Assembly: GCF_005952805.1 (NCBI RefSeq)
Contig: NZ_CP040709.1
Location: forward strand, 3,720,001 to 3,784,000
Reading direction: 5' to 3'
Source of the DNA: Inhella inkyongensis
GTDB lineage: Bacteria > Pseudomonadota > Gammaproteobacteria > Burkholderiales > Burkholderiaceae_C
Length of the DNA: 64,000 nucleotides
The notes under the pieces are model-generated. The model saw nothing but the letters and a program-made list of their open reading frames with translations, made no database searches and was not told the DNA's origin. A program made the position numbers and the translations under genes. Position 1 is the first letter of the stretch, and each line of letters starts with the position of its first letter. Positions 6,712 through 14,727 of the stretch are shown in pieces.

Positions 6712-9045
6712 ATGGCCAGCAGCCAAGGCGAGCCATCGCCTAAAGGGCGGCTCATCGCCCATAGCGCCAACAGCAGCGGGAAAGTTCACGGTCTGGCGGA
6801 GCACTTGCACAAGGTTGCCGCGCGGGCCGCCGAGTTCAGTGCCGCGTGGGGAGATCCCTGCTTTGCCCGGCTTGCCGGTGCCTGGCACGACATCGGCAAG
6901 GCACGGCCCGGCTTTCAGCGACACATCGGCCGCGACCCCGACGCCCATATCGAGGGCAAGGTGGCCGGAGCCGAGAAGACTCACTCGGCCGCCGGCGCGC
7001 TGCACGCCCAGACAGCGCTGGCGATGTGCTTGGACGCCCAGAGTGCCGAGCTCTTGGCGCGACCGCTGCAGTACCTGATTGCCGGCCACCATGCCGGTTT
7101 GGCGGACTGGCAGGCTCAAGAAGGGCGTGTCGGGCTGGCCGCGCGCTTGGCCAGCTCCAGTGCGCAGACGGAATACGCCGAGGCCACTCAAGGTTTGAAG
7201 GAGGCGGGGCAAGACGTCGCGCCGGCCCCTGACGCACAAGCCCTGGTCGCCGCAGCGCGCGCCGTCTTGGGTAGCAAGGACAAATTGGCCCGCGCGCTGG
7301 CGCTGCGCATGTTGTTCTCTGCCCTGGTGGATGCCGACTTCCTCGACACCGAGGCCCATTTCAATGACGAACAGGCTGCCCGTCGCGGCAGTTTCCAGCC
7401 CATTGCCCAGTATTCCGAACAGCTCCAGGCTCATCTGCGCGCCATGGCGGAGCGCGTCCAAGCGCAAGGCCAGGCCGAGCATCCGGTGATGCGCGCGCGC
7501 TCCGATGTGCTACAGGCCTGTCTGGCTCGCGCCGAGGAAGCGCCGGGTGTCTTCACGCTCACCGTGCCTACGGGCGGGGGGAAGACTCTGTCTTCGCTGG
7601 CCTTCGCGCTCGAACACGCGCGGCTGCACGGCCTGCGCCGCGTTGTCTACGCCATTCCCTACACCAGCATCATTGAGCAAACGGCCTCGGTGTTTGCAGA
7701 CATCTTTGGCGCCGATCAGGTGATCGAACATCACAGCCAGGCCGACCGCGCACCCGAGGCCGAGTCCGGCGCGTCACGACTGGCCTGCGAGAACTGGGAC
7801 GCCCCGCTGATCGTCACCACCAATGTGCAGTTCTTTGAGTCGCTGTTTGCCGCCAGCACTTCGCGCTGTCGCAAGCTGCATCGTCTGGCGGGCAGCGTCA
7901 TCGTGCTGGACGAGGCCCAGATGCTGCCGCCCGCATTCCTGCAGCCCATCCTGGATGCGCTCAGGGCCCTGTTGACCCAGTACCGAATCAGCCTGGTGCT
8001 TTGCACCGCCACGCAGCCAGTGCTGACCAGCCGAGAGGCCTTCGACCCACGCCAGAGTCTGCGTGGGCTGCCGGCCCCGCAGCCCATCGTCGACCCCGTG
8101 CCGCTGTTCGCGGCCTTGCGTCGCACGCAGATCCACTGGCCCGCCGATCTGAATGCGGCGACCGAACTCCCAGCCCTGGGCGAGAGCCTGCAGCGCGAAC
8201 CCAGCGCTCTTGCCATTCTCAACACGCGCGCCGATGCCATGGCGCTGGCCCAACTGCTGCCCCGCGAACCCACCTTGCATCTGAGCGCAGCCCTGTGTGG
8301 CGCGCACCGCGCCCAGGTCGTGGGCGAAATCCGTGCTCGCCTTGCGGCCGGCACGCCTCTGCATGTGATCAGCACGCAGCTGATCGAGGCCGGTGTGGAT
8401 GTCGACTTCCCTGTGGTGTGGCGGGCCCTGGCGGGGCTCGACTCCATCGCCCAGGCGGCCGGTCGCTGCAACCGCGAGGGCCGGCGAGAGCGCGGCGCGG
8501 TGAATGTCTTTGTGCGCCCCATTCCAAAGCCCTTGGCCCAGCTCCGCATTGCGGCCGACACCACGCGCAGCCTGCATGCCGAGGGTCTGCCCGATGCCCT
8601 GGCCCCCGAGGCTTTCGAACGCTACTTCAAGGCCTTCTATGCGCGACAGCTGCTGGACGAAAAGCAGATCGTTGACCTGCTGGACGAGCGCAGCGGCCCC
8701 ATGGAATTCAGCTTCCGCACGGCGGCCGACCGCTTCCGCCTGATCGACGATCAGGACCAGTGCGCGCTGTTGATCCCGTTGCATCGCTTGCTGCCTGGAC
8801 ATGAGGCGCTGGCGCCACTCATCGGAAAGCTCGAATCCGGAGCGGCCGACCGCTGGTTGCTGCGCAGCGTGCAGCGCTATGTGCTGAGTGTCCGCCAGCG
8901 CCAGGTGGATGAGTTGCTGCGTACCCGATCCGTCAAGCCCCTGGCTTGCGGCCTCTACCTCCTGGACGACGACACCCGCTATGACAGCCGCTTCGGACTC
9001 ATGCCTGCGGAAAGGGCAATTGATGCAACAACCATGGTGCAGTAA
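6712..9045 (+). CDS. cas3: CRISPR-associated nuclease-helicase Cas3 (type I-C)
   Basis: A 777-residue enzyme that Cascade recruits to degrade target DNA. An N-terminal HD nuclease domain has H59-D60 in AWHDIGKARPGF and a second metal-ligand segment AGHHAG near residue 124. The helicase has Walker A TGGGKT (about residues 287-292), the DEAQ box near 400, and motif VI QAAGRCNREGR near 583-593. Domain order HD then helicase, and its place before cas5c, are standard for I-C. The ATG follows AGGGAG (6701-6706). A strong hairpin right after the stop suggests that cas3 is transcribed apart from cas5c-cas2. Confidence 0.96.
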   Translation: MASSQGEPSPKGRLIAHSANSSGKVHGLAEHLHKVAARAAEFSAAWGDPCFARLAGAWHDIGKARPGFQRHIGRDPDAHIEGKVAGAEKTHSAAGALHAQTALAMCLDAQSAELLARPLQYLIAGHHAGLADWQAQEGRVGLAARLASSSAQTEYAEATQGLKEAGQDVAPAPDAQALVAAARAVLGSKDKLARALALRMLFSALVDADFLDTEAHFNDEQAARRGSFQPIAQYSEQLQAHLRAMAERVQAQGQAEHPVMRARSDVLQACLARAEEAPGVFTLTVPTGGGKTLSSLAFALEHARLHGLRRVVYAIPYTSIIEQTASVFADIFGADQVIEHHSQADRAPEAESGASRLACENWDAPLIVTTNVQFFESLFAASTSRCRKLHRLAGSVIVLDEAQMLPPAFLQPILDALRALLTQYRISLVLCTATQPVLTSREAFDPRQSLRGLPAPQPIVDPVPLFAALRRTQIHWPADLNAATELPALGESLQREPSALAILNTRADAMALAQLLPREPTLHLSAALCGAHRAQVVGEIRARLAAGTPLHVISTQLIEAGVDVDFPVVWRALAGLDSIAQAAGRCNREGRRERGAVNVFVRPIPKPLAQLRIAADTTRSLHAEGLPDALAPEAFERYFKAFYARQLLDEKQIVDLLDERSGPMEFSFRTAADRFRLIDDQDQCALLIPLHRLLPGHEALAPLIGKLESGAADRWLLRSVQRYVLSVRQRQVDELLRTRSVKPLACGLYLLDDDTRYDSRFGLMPAERAIDATTMVQ

Positions 9046-9046
9046 G

Positions 9047-9072
9047 GCGCGGGAGGCCGAAGCCTCCCGCGC
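9047..9072. terminator. strong hairpin after cas3, also 3' end of the crRNA-like RNA
   Basis: An 11-bp perfect GC-rich stem, arms 9047-9057 and 9062-9072, starts two bases after the cas3 stop. On the plus strand the loop is CGAA and three T follow, so it could terminate cas3 transcription. On the minus strand the loop is UUCG closed by C-G, the extra-stable tetraloop. That suggests a protective 3' hairpin on a minus-strand RNA (next entry). Confidence 0.75.
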
Positions 9073-9114
9073 TTTCCAGCGGACCTATTGGCCAGAAAGT
9101 TTCAATCCACGCCC
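9047..9114 (-). ncRNA. predicted crRNA-like regulatory RNA (CreA/CreR-like) in the cas3-cas5c gap
   Basis: Read on the minus strand, 9114-9099 is GGGCGTGGATTGAAAC. It matches the last 16 nt of the array repeat at 15 of 16 bases and includes the 11-nt I-C handle. A 26-nt spacer-like sequence (9098-9073) follows, then the UUCG hairpin. From the handle this gives about 63 nt, close to a mature I-C crRNA. The 5' arm of the repeat stem is missing, so it cannot be an ordinary array. A minus-strand -10-like TATCAT (complement of 9131-9136) lies upstream. Spacer positions 1-14 match a site at 9152-9165 next to a TTC PAM. Known CreA and CreR RNAs work this way; expression here is inferred. Confidence 0.72.
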
Positions 9115-9170
9115 TGTGTTGAGCACCCGAATGATATGCGAATTTATCTTACTGTTGGCTAGAAAGAAGA
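9115..9170 (+). promoter_or_regulatory. predicted promoter of the cas5c operon with embedded Cascade target site
   Basis: An AT-rich patch (9131-9150) in a GC-rich genome, with TTGAGC at 9119-9124 and TATCTT at 9145-9150 as imperfect promoter hexamers. The protospacer-like site 9152-9165 and its PAM (GAA at 9166-9168, TTC on the minus strand) overlap the expected start of transcription. A bound effector would cover the -10 region and block initiation. Exact hexamers are uncertain because the spacing between them is 20 nt. Confidence 0.55.
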
Positions 9171-9206
9171 TTGATGTAGAGTTGCGCAGCCACTTCAGCT
9201 GCAGCT

Positions 9207-9389
9207 ATGAACCATCTGTCCCATCTGCTCAGAGAGCAAAGCCTCGCGGCGCTGCTGCGCGAGCTGCGCCTCCTGCGCGGTCAGCCTTGGTATCGGTACT
9301 GCATGGCTTGGCTGATCGTTGCTGCACATAGCTCAGCGCGCGTCGGCCTGCTTTGGTTCGTAGTCCAGCAAGTGATATCAAAAAAATAG
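9207..9389 (+). CDS. 60-residue small protein upstream of cas5c (candidate toxin or leader peptide)
   Basis: An ATG-initiated frame of 60 residues ending TAG 11 nt before cas5c. The first half is an amphipathic, Leu/Arg-rich helix (MNHLSHLLREQSLAALLREL). The second half is hydrophobic with aromatics (CMAWLIVAAH, VGLLWFVVQQVI) and ends SKK, so it may associate with membranes. Third positions favour G and C, consistent with coding. No Shine-Dalgarno sequence is seen before the ATG. Just upstream a minimal ATG-TAG frame lies at 9174-9179 behind a purine-rich AGAAAGAAG. I recognise no homologue. Its place under the crRNA-like RNA target makes a CreT-like toxin one option; it may also be spurious. 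Confidence 0.45.
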   Translation: MNHLSHLLREQSLAALLRELRLLRGQPWYRYCMAWLIVAAHSSARVGLLWFVVQQVISKK

Positions 9390-9400
9390 GGAGCCTCGTT

Positions 9401-10048
9401 GTGAATAGCTACTGCCTTCAAGTCGTCGGTGACTACGCCTGCTTCACTCGCCCCGAGATGAAGGTCGAGCGCGTCAGCTACGACGTCATCACCCCCTCGG
9501 CCGCCCGCGCGCTCTTCGAGACCATCTTGTGGAAGCCCGCAATCCGATGGCGGATCAGGCGCATCGAAGTGCTTCAGCCCATCCGTTGGATCAATCTGCG
9601 CCGCAACGAAGTCGGCGCTGTCATCTCTACCAGCAATGTGCAGCAGGCCATGAATGCCGGGGCGGGCAGCCTGGCCCTCTATGTCGAGGACGAGCGCCAG
9701 CAGCGCGCCGGCCTTTTCTTGCGCGACGTGGCCTACCGTGTGCATGCCGAATTGGATGTCCGCACCGGCGAGCCCCGTCAGAAATACGAAGAAATGTTCC
9801 AGCGCCGAGCGGGCAAGGGGCAGTGGGTGAACCAGCCCTATCTGGGTTGTCGCGAATTCGCTGCCGATGTGCGCCTGGTGGATGCCGCTGCGCCTGGGCC
9901 TGTGCCCATTCCGGAGACGCGCGACCTGGGTTGGATGCTGCACGACCTCGACTTCGGCAACTCGGCCTCGCCCCAGCCACGTTTCTTCCGTGCCCAGATG
10001 CAAGCCGGCGTGATCGAGGTGCCGGCCTTTGGGGAGGCGGCCGCATGA
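9401..10048 (+). CDS. cas5c: CRISPR-associated protein Cas5c (Cas5d), pre-crRNA endonuclease
   Basis: A 215-residue RAMP protein. In type I-C, which lacks Cas6, Cas5c cuts the repeat RNA and stays on the crRNA 5' handle in Cascade. The GTG at 9401 follows AGGGAG (9388-9393) by 7 nt and gives VNSYCLQVVGDYACFTRPEM, the usual family start; a longer upstream start at 9353 lacks a ribosome site. Typical segments include SYDVITPSAARALFE near residues 26-40. The stop overlaps cas8c as ATGA. Confidence 0.95.
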   Translation: MNSYCLQVVGDYACFTRPEMKVERVSYDVITPSAARALFETILWKPAIRWRIRRIEVLQPIRWINLRRNEVGAVISTSNVQQAMNAGAGSLALYVEDERQQRAGLFLRDVAYRVHAELDVRTGEPRQKYEEMFQRRAGKGQWVNQPYLGCREFAADVRLVDAAAPGPVPIPETRDLGWMLHDLDFGNSASPQPRFFRAQMQAGVIEVPAFGEAAA

Positions 10049-11808
10049 TCCTGCAAGCCCTGACCCAGCTCTACGAGCGACGCAGCCGCGACCCGGATCC
10101 GGCCCGACGCCTGCCCGCGCCCGGCCTGGAAGACAAGGACATCCCCTTCATCGTCGAGCTGCGACCCGATGGCAGTCCGGTGCAGTTGCGGGACACCCGG
10201 CGCACCGTGGGCAAAAAGCCGCGCGCCCAAAGCTTTCTGGTGCCGCAGGGCATCAAGAAGACCTCTGGTGTGGCGGCCAACCTGCTGTGGGACACCGCCG
10301 AATACGCCCTGGGGGTCAGCGCCAAGCCCGAGGCCCCGCGCCTGCCCGAACAAAGGGCAGCCTTTCTCGCCCGTGCCCAGGCCTTGATTCCCCACGCCGA
10401 TGGAGATGTGGGCCTGCAAGCGCTGCTGAGTTTTCTGCAGGCCCCTCAATTGGACCCGTTGCGCGCTGCGCCGCATTGGGACGAATTGCTGCAAGCCAAT
10501 GCCTTGGTGAGCTTCGAACTGCAGGGCGATGCGGGGCAGCTGATTTGCCAGCGGCCGGCCGTACAGGCTGCGGCTCGAACGCTGGAGGCCAGCCAGACCC
10601 CGGGCGAACGAGCCCACTGCCTGGTCGAAGGGGCGCAGCGCCCTGTGGCCCGACTGCATGGCGCCATCAAAGGCGTGTGGGGGGCCCAGACTTCGGGCGC
10701 CAACATCGTGTCCTTCAACCTGGCCGCCTTCAACTCCTATGGCAAGGAGCAAGGGGCCAACGCCCCGGTGGGCGACGCGGCGGTCTTCGCCTACACCACC
10801 GCACTGAATGCCTTGCTGGATCGGGATGCACGCTCCTGTGTTCAGGTGGGAGACGCCTCGACGGTGTTCTGGGCCGAAGCCCCGCACCCCTTTGATGGCG
10901 AATTCACCCTTGCCGACCTCTTTGGCGCCAGCGACAACCCGGATCGAGGCCGCGATGCGGTGCGGGCTCTGTTCAGAGCGGTGCAGTCCGGCCAGATGCC
11001 CAAGGAAGTCGGGGCCACCCGCTTCTTTGTGCTCGGCCTCTCGCCCAACGCCGCACGCATCAGCGTGCGCTTTTGGTTGCCCGCACTGCCCTTCGCCGAA
11101 CTGGCGCCACGCCTGGTGCAGCACTTTGAAGACATCCGCATGGCGCGGCGCTTTGATTCGGATCCGGAGTCACCGTCGCTGTTTCGCCTGCTGACCAGCC
11201 TGGCCGTTCTGGGCAAGGCCGACAACATCCCGCCTCGGCTGGCCGGCGAATGGATGCGCGCCATTCTGGAAGGGCGCCCCCTGCCCGCCGGCCTGCTGAA
11301 CGCCGCTGTCCAGCGCTGCAAGGCCGAACGCGATGTGCCCTATCTGCGCGCCTGCGTCATCAAGGCCTGGCTCAACCGCCAGCGCCCATCCCTTCCTGAC
11401 CCCCACCGTCCGCCACAAACATTCAAGGAGGCCCTGGACATGGACATCACCGAACCGGCCTACCGGCTGGGCCGGCTCTTCGCCACCCTGGAACGCATCC
11501 AGGAGCAGGCGCAGCCCGGCATCAACGCCACCATCCGCGATCGCTACTACGGCGCCGCGTCCACCACACCGGTGGCGGTCTTCACCACCTTGCTGCGGCT
11601 CAAGAACGCCCATCTGAAAAAGCTGGGCGACGGCCAGGGCGCCTACTTTGAGAAGCTGATCGGCGAGGTTCTGGCGCCCCTGGCCGAATTCCCACGCCAA
11701 CTCACGCTGCCCGAGCAAGGCCAGTTCGCCCTGGGCTACTACCACCAGCGCCAAGCTTTCTTCATCAAGAAGTCCGAATCCAACACCGATCAAACCCAGG
11801 GAGATTGA
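10045..11808 (+). CDS. cas8c: CRISPR-associated protein Cas8c (Csd1), Cascade large subunit
   Basis: A 587-residue large subunit of I-C Cascade, which recognises the PAM and recruits Cas3. The sequence MILQALTQLYERRSRDP at the start and VSFNLAAFNSYGKEQGANAP near residue 227 are characteristic of Csd1. The length is normal for the family. The ATG overlaps the cas5c stop (10045-10048). The last 122 codons also carry their own ribosome-binding site and start, giving Cas11c. Confidence 0.95.
   Translation: MILQALTQLYERRSRDPDPARRLPAPGLEDKDIPFIVELRPDGSPVQLRDTRRTVGKKPRAQSFLVPQGIKKTSGVAANLLWDTAEYALGVSAKPEAPRLPEQRAAFLARAQALIPHADGDVGLQALLSFLQAPQLDPLRAAPHWDELLQANALVSFELQGDAGQLICQRPAVQAAARTLEASQTPGERAHCLVEGAQRPVARLHGAIKGVWGAQTSGANIVSFNLAAFNSYGKEQGANAPVGDAAVFAYTTALNALLDRDARSCVQVGDASTVFWAEAPHPFDGEFTLADLFGASDNPDRGRDAVRALFRAVQSGQMPKEVGATRFFVLGLSPNAARISVRFWLPALPFAELAPRLVQHFEDIRMARRFDSDPESPSLFRLLTSLAVLGKADNIPPRLAGEWMRAILEGRPLPAGLLNAAVQRCKAERDVPYLRACVIKAWLNRQRPSLPDPHRPPQTFKEALDMDITEPAYRLGRLFATLERIQEQAQPGINATIRDRYYGAASTTPVAVFTTLLRLKNAHLKKLGDGQGAYFEKLIGEVLAPLAEFPRQLTLPEQGQFALGYYHQRQAFFIKKSESNTDQTQGD
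11440..11808 (+). CDS. cas11c: Cas11c small subunit from an internal start in cas8c
   Basis: Inside cas8c, and in the same frame, AAGGAGG (11425-11431) lies 8 nt before an ATG at 11440. Translation gives 122 residues starting MDITEPAYRLGRLFATLERI. Type I-C systems are known to make the small subunit Cas11c by internal initiation in cas8c, at about this position and size. Two or more Cas11c copies line the belly of Cascade and stabilise the R-loop. The Shine-Dalgarno sequence is as good as any in the operon. Confidence 0.88.
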   Translation: MDITEPAYRLGRLFATLERIQEQAQPGINATIRDRYYGAASTTPVAVFTTLLRLKNAHLKKLGDGQGAYFEKLIGEVLAPLAEFPRQLTLPEQGQFALGYYHQRQAFFIKKSESNTDQTQGD

Positions 11809-11811
11809 CCC

Positions 11812-12720
11812 ATGAGCACCCCCATCACCGGCCGCCTCGACTTCGTCCTGCTCTTTGATGTGAAGGACGGCAACCCCAACGGCGACCCCGACGCCGGCAA
11901 CATGCCCCGCATCGACGCCGAGACTGGCCACGGCCTGATGACCGATGTGGCGTTGAAACGCAAGCTGCGCAACTTCGTTCAGCTCGTCAAAGGCGCCCAA
12001 CCGCCCTACGACATCTACATCAAGGAAAAGGCGGTGCTGGAGCAGACCCACCGCAAGGCCTACGAGGCCATCGGCGCCACCGATGAGCTGAATGATGAGG
12101 GTGACGCCAAGGGCAAGAAAAAACGCAAGGGCAGTGCCGATAGCGTGGACAAGGCGCGCGCCTGGATCTGCCAGAACTTCTTTGACGTGCGCAGCTTTGG
12201 TGCCGTGATGTCCACCGGCGTGAATTGCGGCCAGGTGCGCGGCCCCGTGCAGCTGACCTTCGCGCGCTCGGCCGACCCCATCGTGGCCAGCGAACACGCC
12301 ATCACCCGCATGGCCGTGGCCACCCAGGCCGAGGCGGACAAGCAGGAGGGCGACAACCGCACCATGGGTCGCAAGCACACCGTGCCCTATGCCTTGTATC
12401 GCTCGCACGGCTTCGTCTCGGCCTTCCTTGCCAAGCAGACCGGCTTTTCGACCGAGGACCTGGAGCTGTTGCTGCAGGGGCTGGAGCAGATGTTTGAACA
12501 CGACCGCTCGGCCGCGCGCGGCGAGATGTCCACGCGCGGGCTCTTTGTGTTCCAGCACGACAGCGAACTGGGCAACGCCCATGCGCACAGCCTGTTCGAA
12601 CGGGTGAGCGTGAAGCTCAAGCCCGGTGTCACGGCCCCGCGCAGCTTTGCCGACTATGAGCTGAGCGTGGATGAGGCCAGCCTGCCTGCAGGCGTCAGGT
12701 TGTTGCGCCGCCTGGGCTGA
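11812..12720 (+). CDS. cas7c: CRISPR-associated protein Cas7c (Csd2), Cascade backbone
   Basis: A 302-residue RAMP backbone protein that coats the crRNA spacer in several copies. It opens with [20 protein letters not shown] (about residues 7-26), the conserved Csd2 signature, and later has [20 protein letters not shown]. It starts 3 nt after cas8c. A lysine-rich loop (KGKKKRKG, about 100-107) is probably exposed. Nothing is missing compared with the family. Confidence 0.96.
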   Translation: MSTPITGRLDFVLLFDVKDGNPNGDPDAGNMPRIDAETGHGLMTDVALKRKLRNFVQLVKGAQPPYDIYIKEKAVLEQTHRKAYEAIGATDELNDEGDAKGKKKRKGSADSVDKARAWICQNFFDVRSFGAVMSTGVNCGQVRGPVQLTFARSADPIVASEHAITRMAVATQAEADKQEGDNRTMGRKHTVPYALYRSHGFVSAFLAKQTGFSTEDLELLLQGLEQMFEHDRSAARGEMSTRGLFVFQHDSELGNAHAHSLFERVSVKLKPGVTAPRSFADYELSVDEASLPAGVRLLRRLG

Positions 12721-12728
12721 GCGAAGTC

Positions 12729-13373
12729 ATGGAGGCCGAGCTCATCCCCCTCTCGGCCCTCCAGCACTGGGCCTATTGCCCGCGTCAATGCGCCCTCATC
12801 CATCTGGAGCAGGCCTTTGACGACAACCTGCACACCCTGCGCGGCAACGCCTTGCATGCGCGGGTGGATCAGCCATCGCACAGGCAGGAACAAGGCCTGC
12901 GCGTGGAGCGAGCGCTACCGCTCTGGCACGACGAGCTCGGCCTGATCGGCAAGGCCGATGCGGTGGAGTTCGGCCCCGATGGATCGGCCTGCCCGGTGGA
13001 ATACAAGCAGGGCTCGCGCAACAAGGCGGCGGAGATTGCCGCCTGCGATGAGCTGCAGCTGGCCGCCCAGGCCCTGTGCCTGGAGGCCATGACGGGCCGG
13101 CCGGTGCCGCTGGGAGCGCTGTTCTACGCCAGCTCCAAGCGGCGGCGCGCGGTCGCCATCACGGCCGAACTGCGCGAACGGGTGCGGCAGGCGGCCCAAG
13201 CGGTGCGCGCCATGCTGGCGGCTGGGCAATTGCCTTCGCCGCTGGAGGGCGCGGCAGCGCAGCAGCGCTGCAAGGCTTGTTCGCTGAAGGCGCGCTGCCA
13301 ACCCGAGGCCGCCAGCTGCGCCGCCCTGCGCCAAGCGCGCCAGGCGTTGTTCGACCCCGATGCCCTGCTGTGA
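12729..13373 (+). CDS. cas4: CRISPR-associated exonuclease Cas4
   Basis: A 214-residue RecB-type nuclease that helps Cas1-Cas2 choose and trim PAM-containing prespacers. Iron-sulfur cysteines lie in YCPRQC (residues 16-21) and CKACSLKARC (about 181-190). The nuclease residues fall in GKADAVEF and CPVEYKQG (about 76-100). It starts 8 nt after cas7c and overlaps the presumed cas1 start by 14 nt. Confidence 0.94.
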   Translation: MEAELIPLSALQHWAYCPRQCALIHLEQAFDDNLHTLRGNALHARVDQPSHRQEQGLRVERALPLWHDELGLIGKADAVEFGPDGSACPVEYKQGSRNKAAEIAACDELQLAAQALCLEAMTGRPVPLGALFYASSKRRRAVAITAELRERVRQAAQAVRAMLAAGQLPSPLEGAAAQQRCKACSLKARCQPEAASCAALRQARQALFDPDALL

Positions 13374-14430
13374 GGCCGCCTTGCACCTGCTCAACACCCT
13401 GTATCTCACCACCCCCGACAGCTATCTGCGGCTGGAAAACCAGACCCTGGCCATCGAGCACAACCACGAACTCAAGCTGCGCGTGCCCCTGCATCACCTG
13501 AGCAGCGTGGTCTGCTTTGGCCCCATCCAACTTTCCACGCCGTTGATGCACGGTCTGGCGCAGCAGGGCATCGCCCTGGTGCTGCTGAACGAGCAGGGAC
13601 GATTCCAGGCCCGGCTCGAAGGCCCCATGGCGGGCAATGTGTTGCTGCGGCGGGCCCAGCACCAGGCCGGCCAGGATGGCGAACGCAGCCTGGCCCTGGC
13701 TCGCGCCTTCGTGGCGGGCAAGCTGCGCAACACGCGCAGCTTGTTGCTGCGCGGTGCACGCGAGGCCAAGACGGCCGAGGACGAGGCCGCTTTGACGCGG
13801 CAGGCGCAAAACCTTGCAGCCAGCCTGCGCGCCCTGCCCGCCAGCGCCGACCTGGATCAGTTGCGTGGCATCGAGGGCGAGGCCGCGCGCCAGTACTTCG
13901 CCGGGCTGAGCCTGCTGGTGCGGGCCGACGCCCGCGATGCCTTTCATCTGCGCGATGGCCGCACCCGCCGCCCGCCGCGCGACCGCCTCAACGCCCTGTT
14001 GTCCTTCCTCTACAGCCTGTGGATGAACGACTGCCGCAGCGCCCTGGAGGCCGTGGGCCTGGACCCTCAGGTGGGTTTCTTGCACGCCCTCAGGCCGGGC
14101 CGCGCGGCCCTGGCCTTGGACCTGATGGAGGAGTTCCGCCCCCTGGCCGAGCGCCTGGCGCTGACCTTGATCAACCGCCAGCAGCTGCGCGCCGAAGACT
14201 TCGTTCAACGCGAGGGTGGGGCGGTCAGCCTGGACCCCGAAGCCCGCAAGGCCGTGTTGGTGGCCTTTCAGGAGCGCAAGCAAGAGGCCTTGCAACACCC
14301 CCTGCTGGCCGAACCCTTGGCCCAGGGCCTGCTGCCCCTGGTGCAGGCGCGCCTGCTGGCCCGGGCCATTCGTGGTGAGGCCGATGTGGACGGCGCACCG
14401 GCCAGCTATGTTCCCTATCTGATTCGCTGA
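13360..14430 (+). CDS. cas1: CRISPR-associated integrase Cas1
   Basis: A 356-residue integrase that inserts new spacers. The metal ligands fit the family: Glu in GIEGEAARQYF (about residue 174), His in GFLHALRPGR (about 241) and Glu in LDLMEEFRP (about 255). The N-terminal beta domain begins LLNTLYLTTPDSYL, typical of I-C Cas1. The ATG at 13360 lies inside the end of cas4; a downstream in-frame TTG (13383) is also possible and would remove eight residues. Confidence 0.95.
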   Translation: MPCCEAALHLLNTLYLTTPDSYLRLENQTLAIEHNHELKLRVPLHHLSSVVCFGPIQLSTPLMHGLAQQGIALVLLNEQGRFQARLEGPMAGNVLLRRAQHQAGQDGERSLALARAFVAGKLRNTRSLLLRGAREAKTAEDEAALTRQAQNLAASLRALPASADLDQLRGIEGEAARQYFAGLSLLVRADARDAFHLRDGRTRRPPRDRLNALLSFLYSLWMNDCRSALEAVGLDPQVGFLHALRPGRAALALDLMEEFRPLAERLALTLINRQQLRAEDFVQREGGAVSLDPEARKAVLVAFQERKQEALQHPLLAEPLAQGLLPLVQARLLARAIRGEADVDGAPASYVPYLIR

Positions 14431-14436
14431 GCGAGC

Positions 14437-14727
14437 ATGTTGGTCATCGTTTGCTATGACGTGAACACCGAGACCCGCGAGGGGCGGCGGCGCCTGCGGC
14501 GCGTCGCCAAGCTGTGCGAGGCCACTGGGCAACGCGTGCAGAAGTCGGTCTTCGAGTGCCAGATCGACCTGGCCCATATGGAAGAACTGGAGCGCAAGCT
14601 GCGGGCCGCCATGGACGAGACGCAGGACTGTCTGCGGCTCTACCGCCTGCCCGAGACCCGCGGGGCCGAAGTGCGCGAGTACGGGCGCTTCAAGGCGGTG
14701 GACTTTGAGGCCCCCTTGGTGCTCTGA
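14437..14727 (+). CDS. cas2: CRISPR-associated protein Cas2
   Basis: A 96-residue ferredoxin-fold protein that forms the central dimer of the Cas1-Cas2 integrase. The first strand [13 protein letters not shown] carries the conserved Asp, followed by the arginine-rich [13 protein letters not shown] and [14 protein letters not shown] typical of I-C Cas2. It starts 6 nt after cas1 and is the last cas gene before the leader. Confidence 0.96.
   Translation: MLVIVCYDVNTETREGRRRLRRVAKLCEATGQRVQKSVFECQIDLAHMEELERKLRAAMDETQDCLRLYRLPETRGAEVREYGRFKAVDFEAPLVL

Noticed and set aside
9099..9114. The half repeat as a mere leftover of a decayed second CRISPR array
   Set aside because: A random remnant would not be expected to have an adjacent spacer whose seed matches a PAM-flanked site 60 bp away with mismatches only at positions 6 and 12, plus a UUCG hairpin at the right distance.
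9303..9389. A shorter 28-codon start (MAWLIVAAHSS) for the small gene before cas5c
   Set aside because: It has no better ribosome site than the 60-codon frame and discards the amphipathic half; kept only as an alternative.
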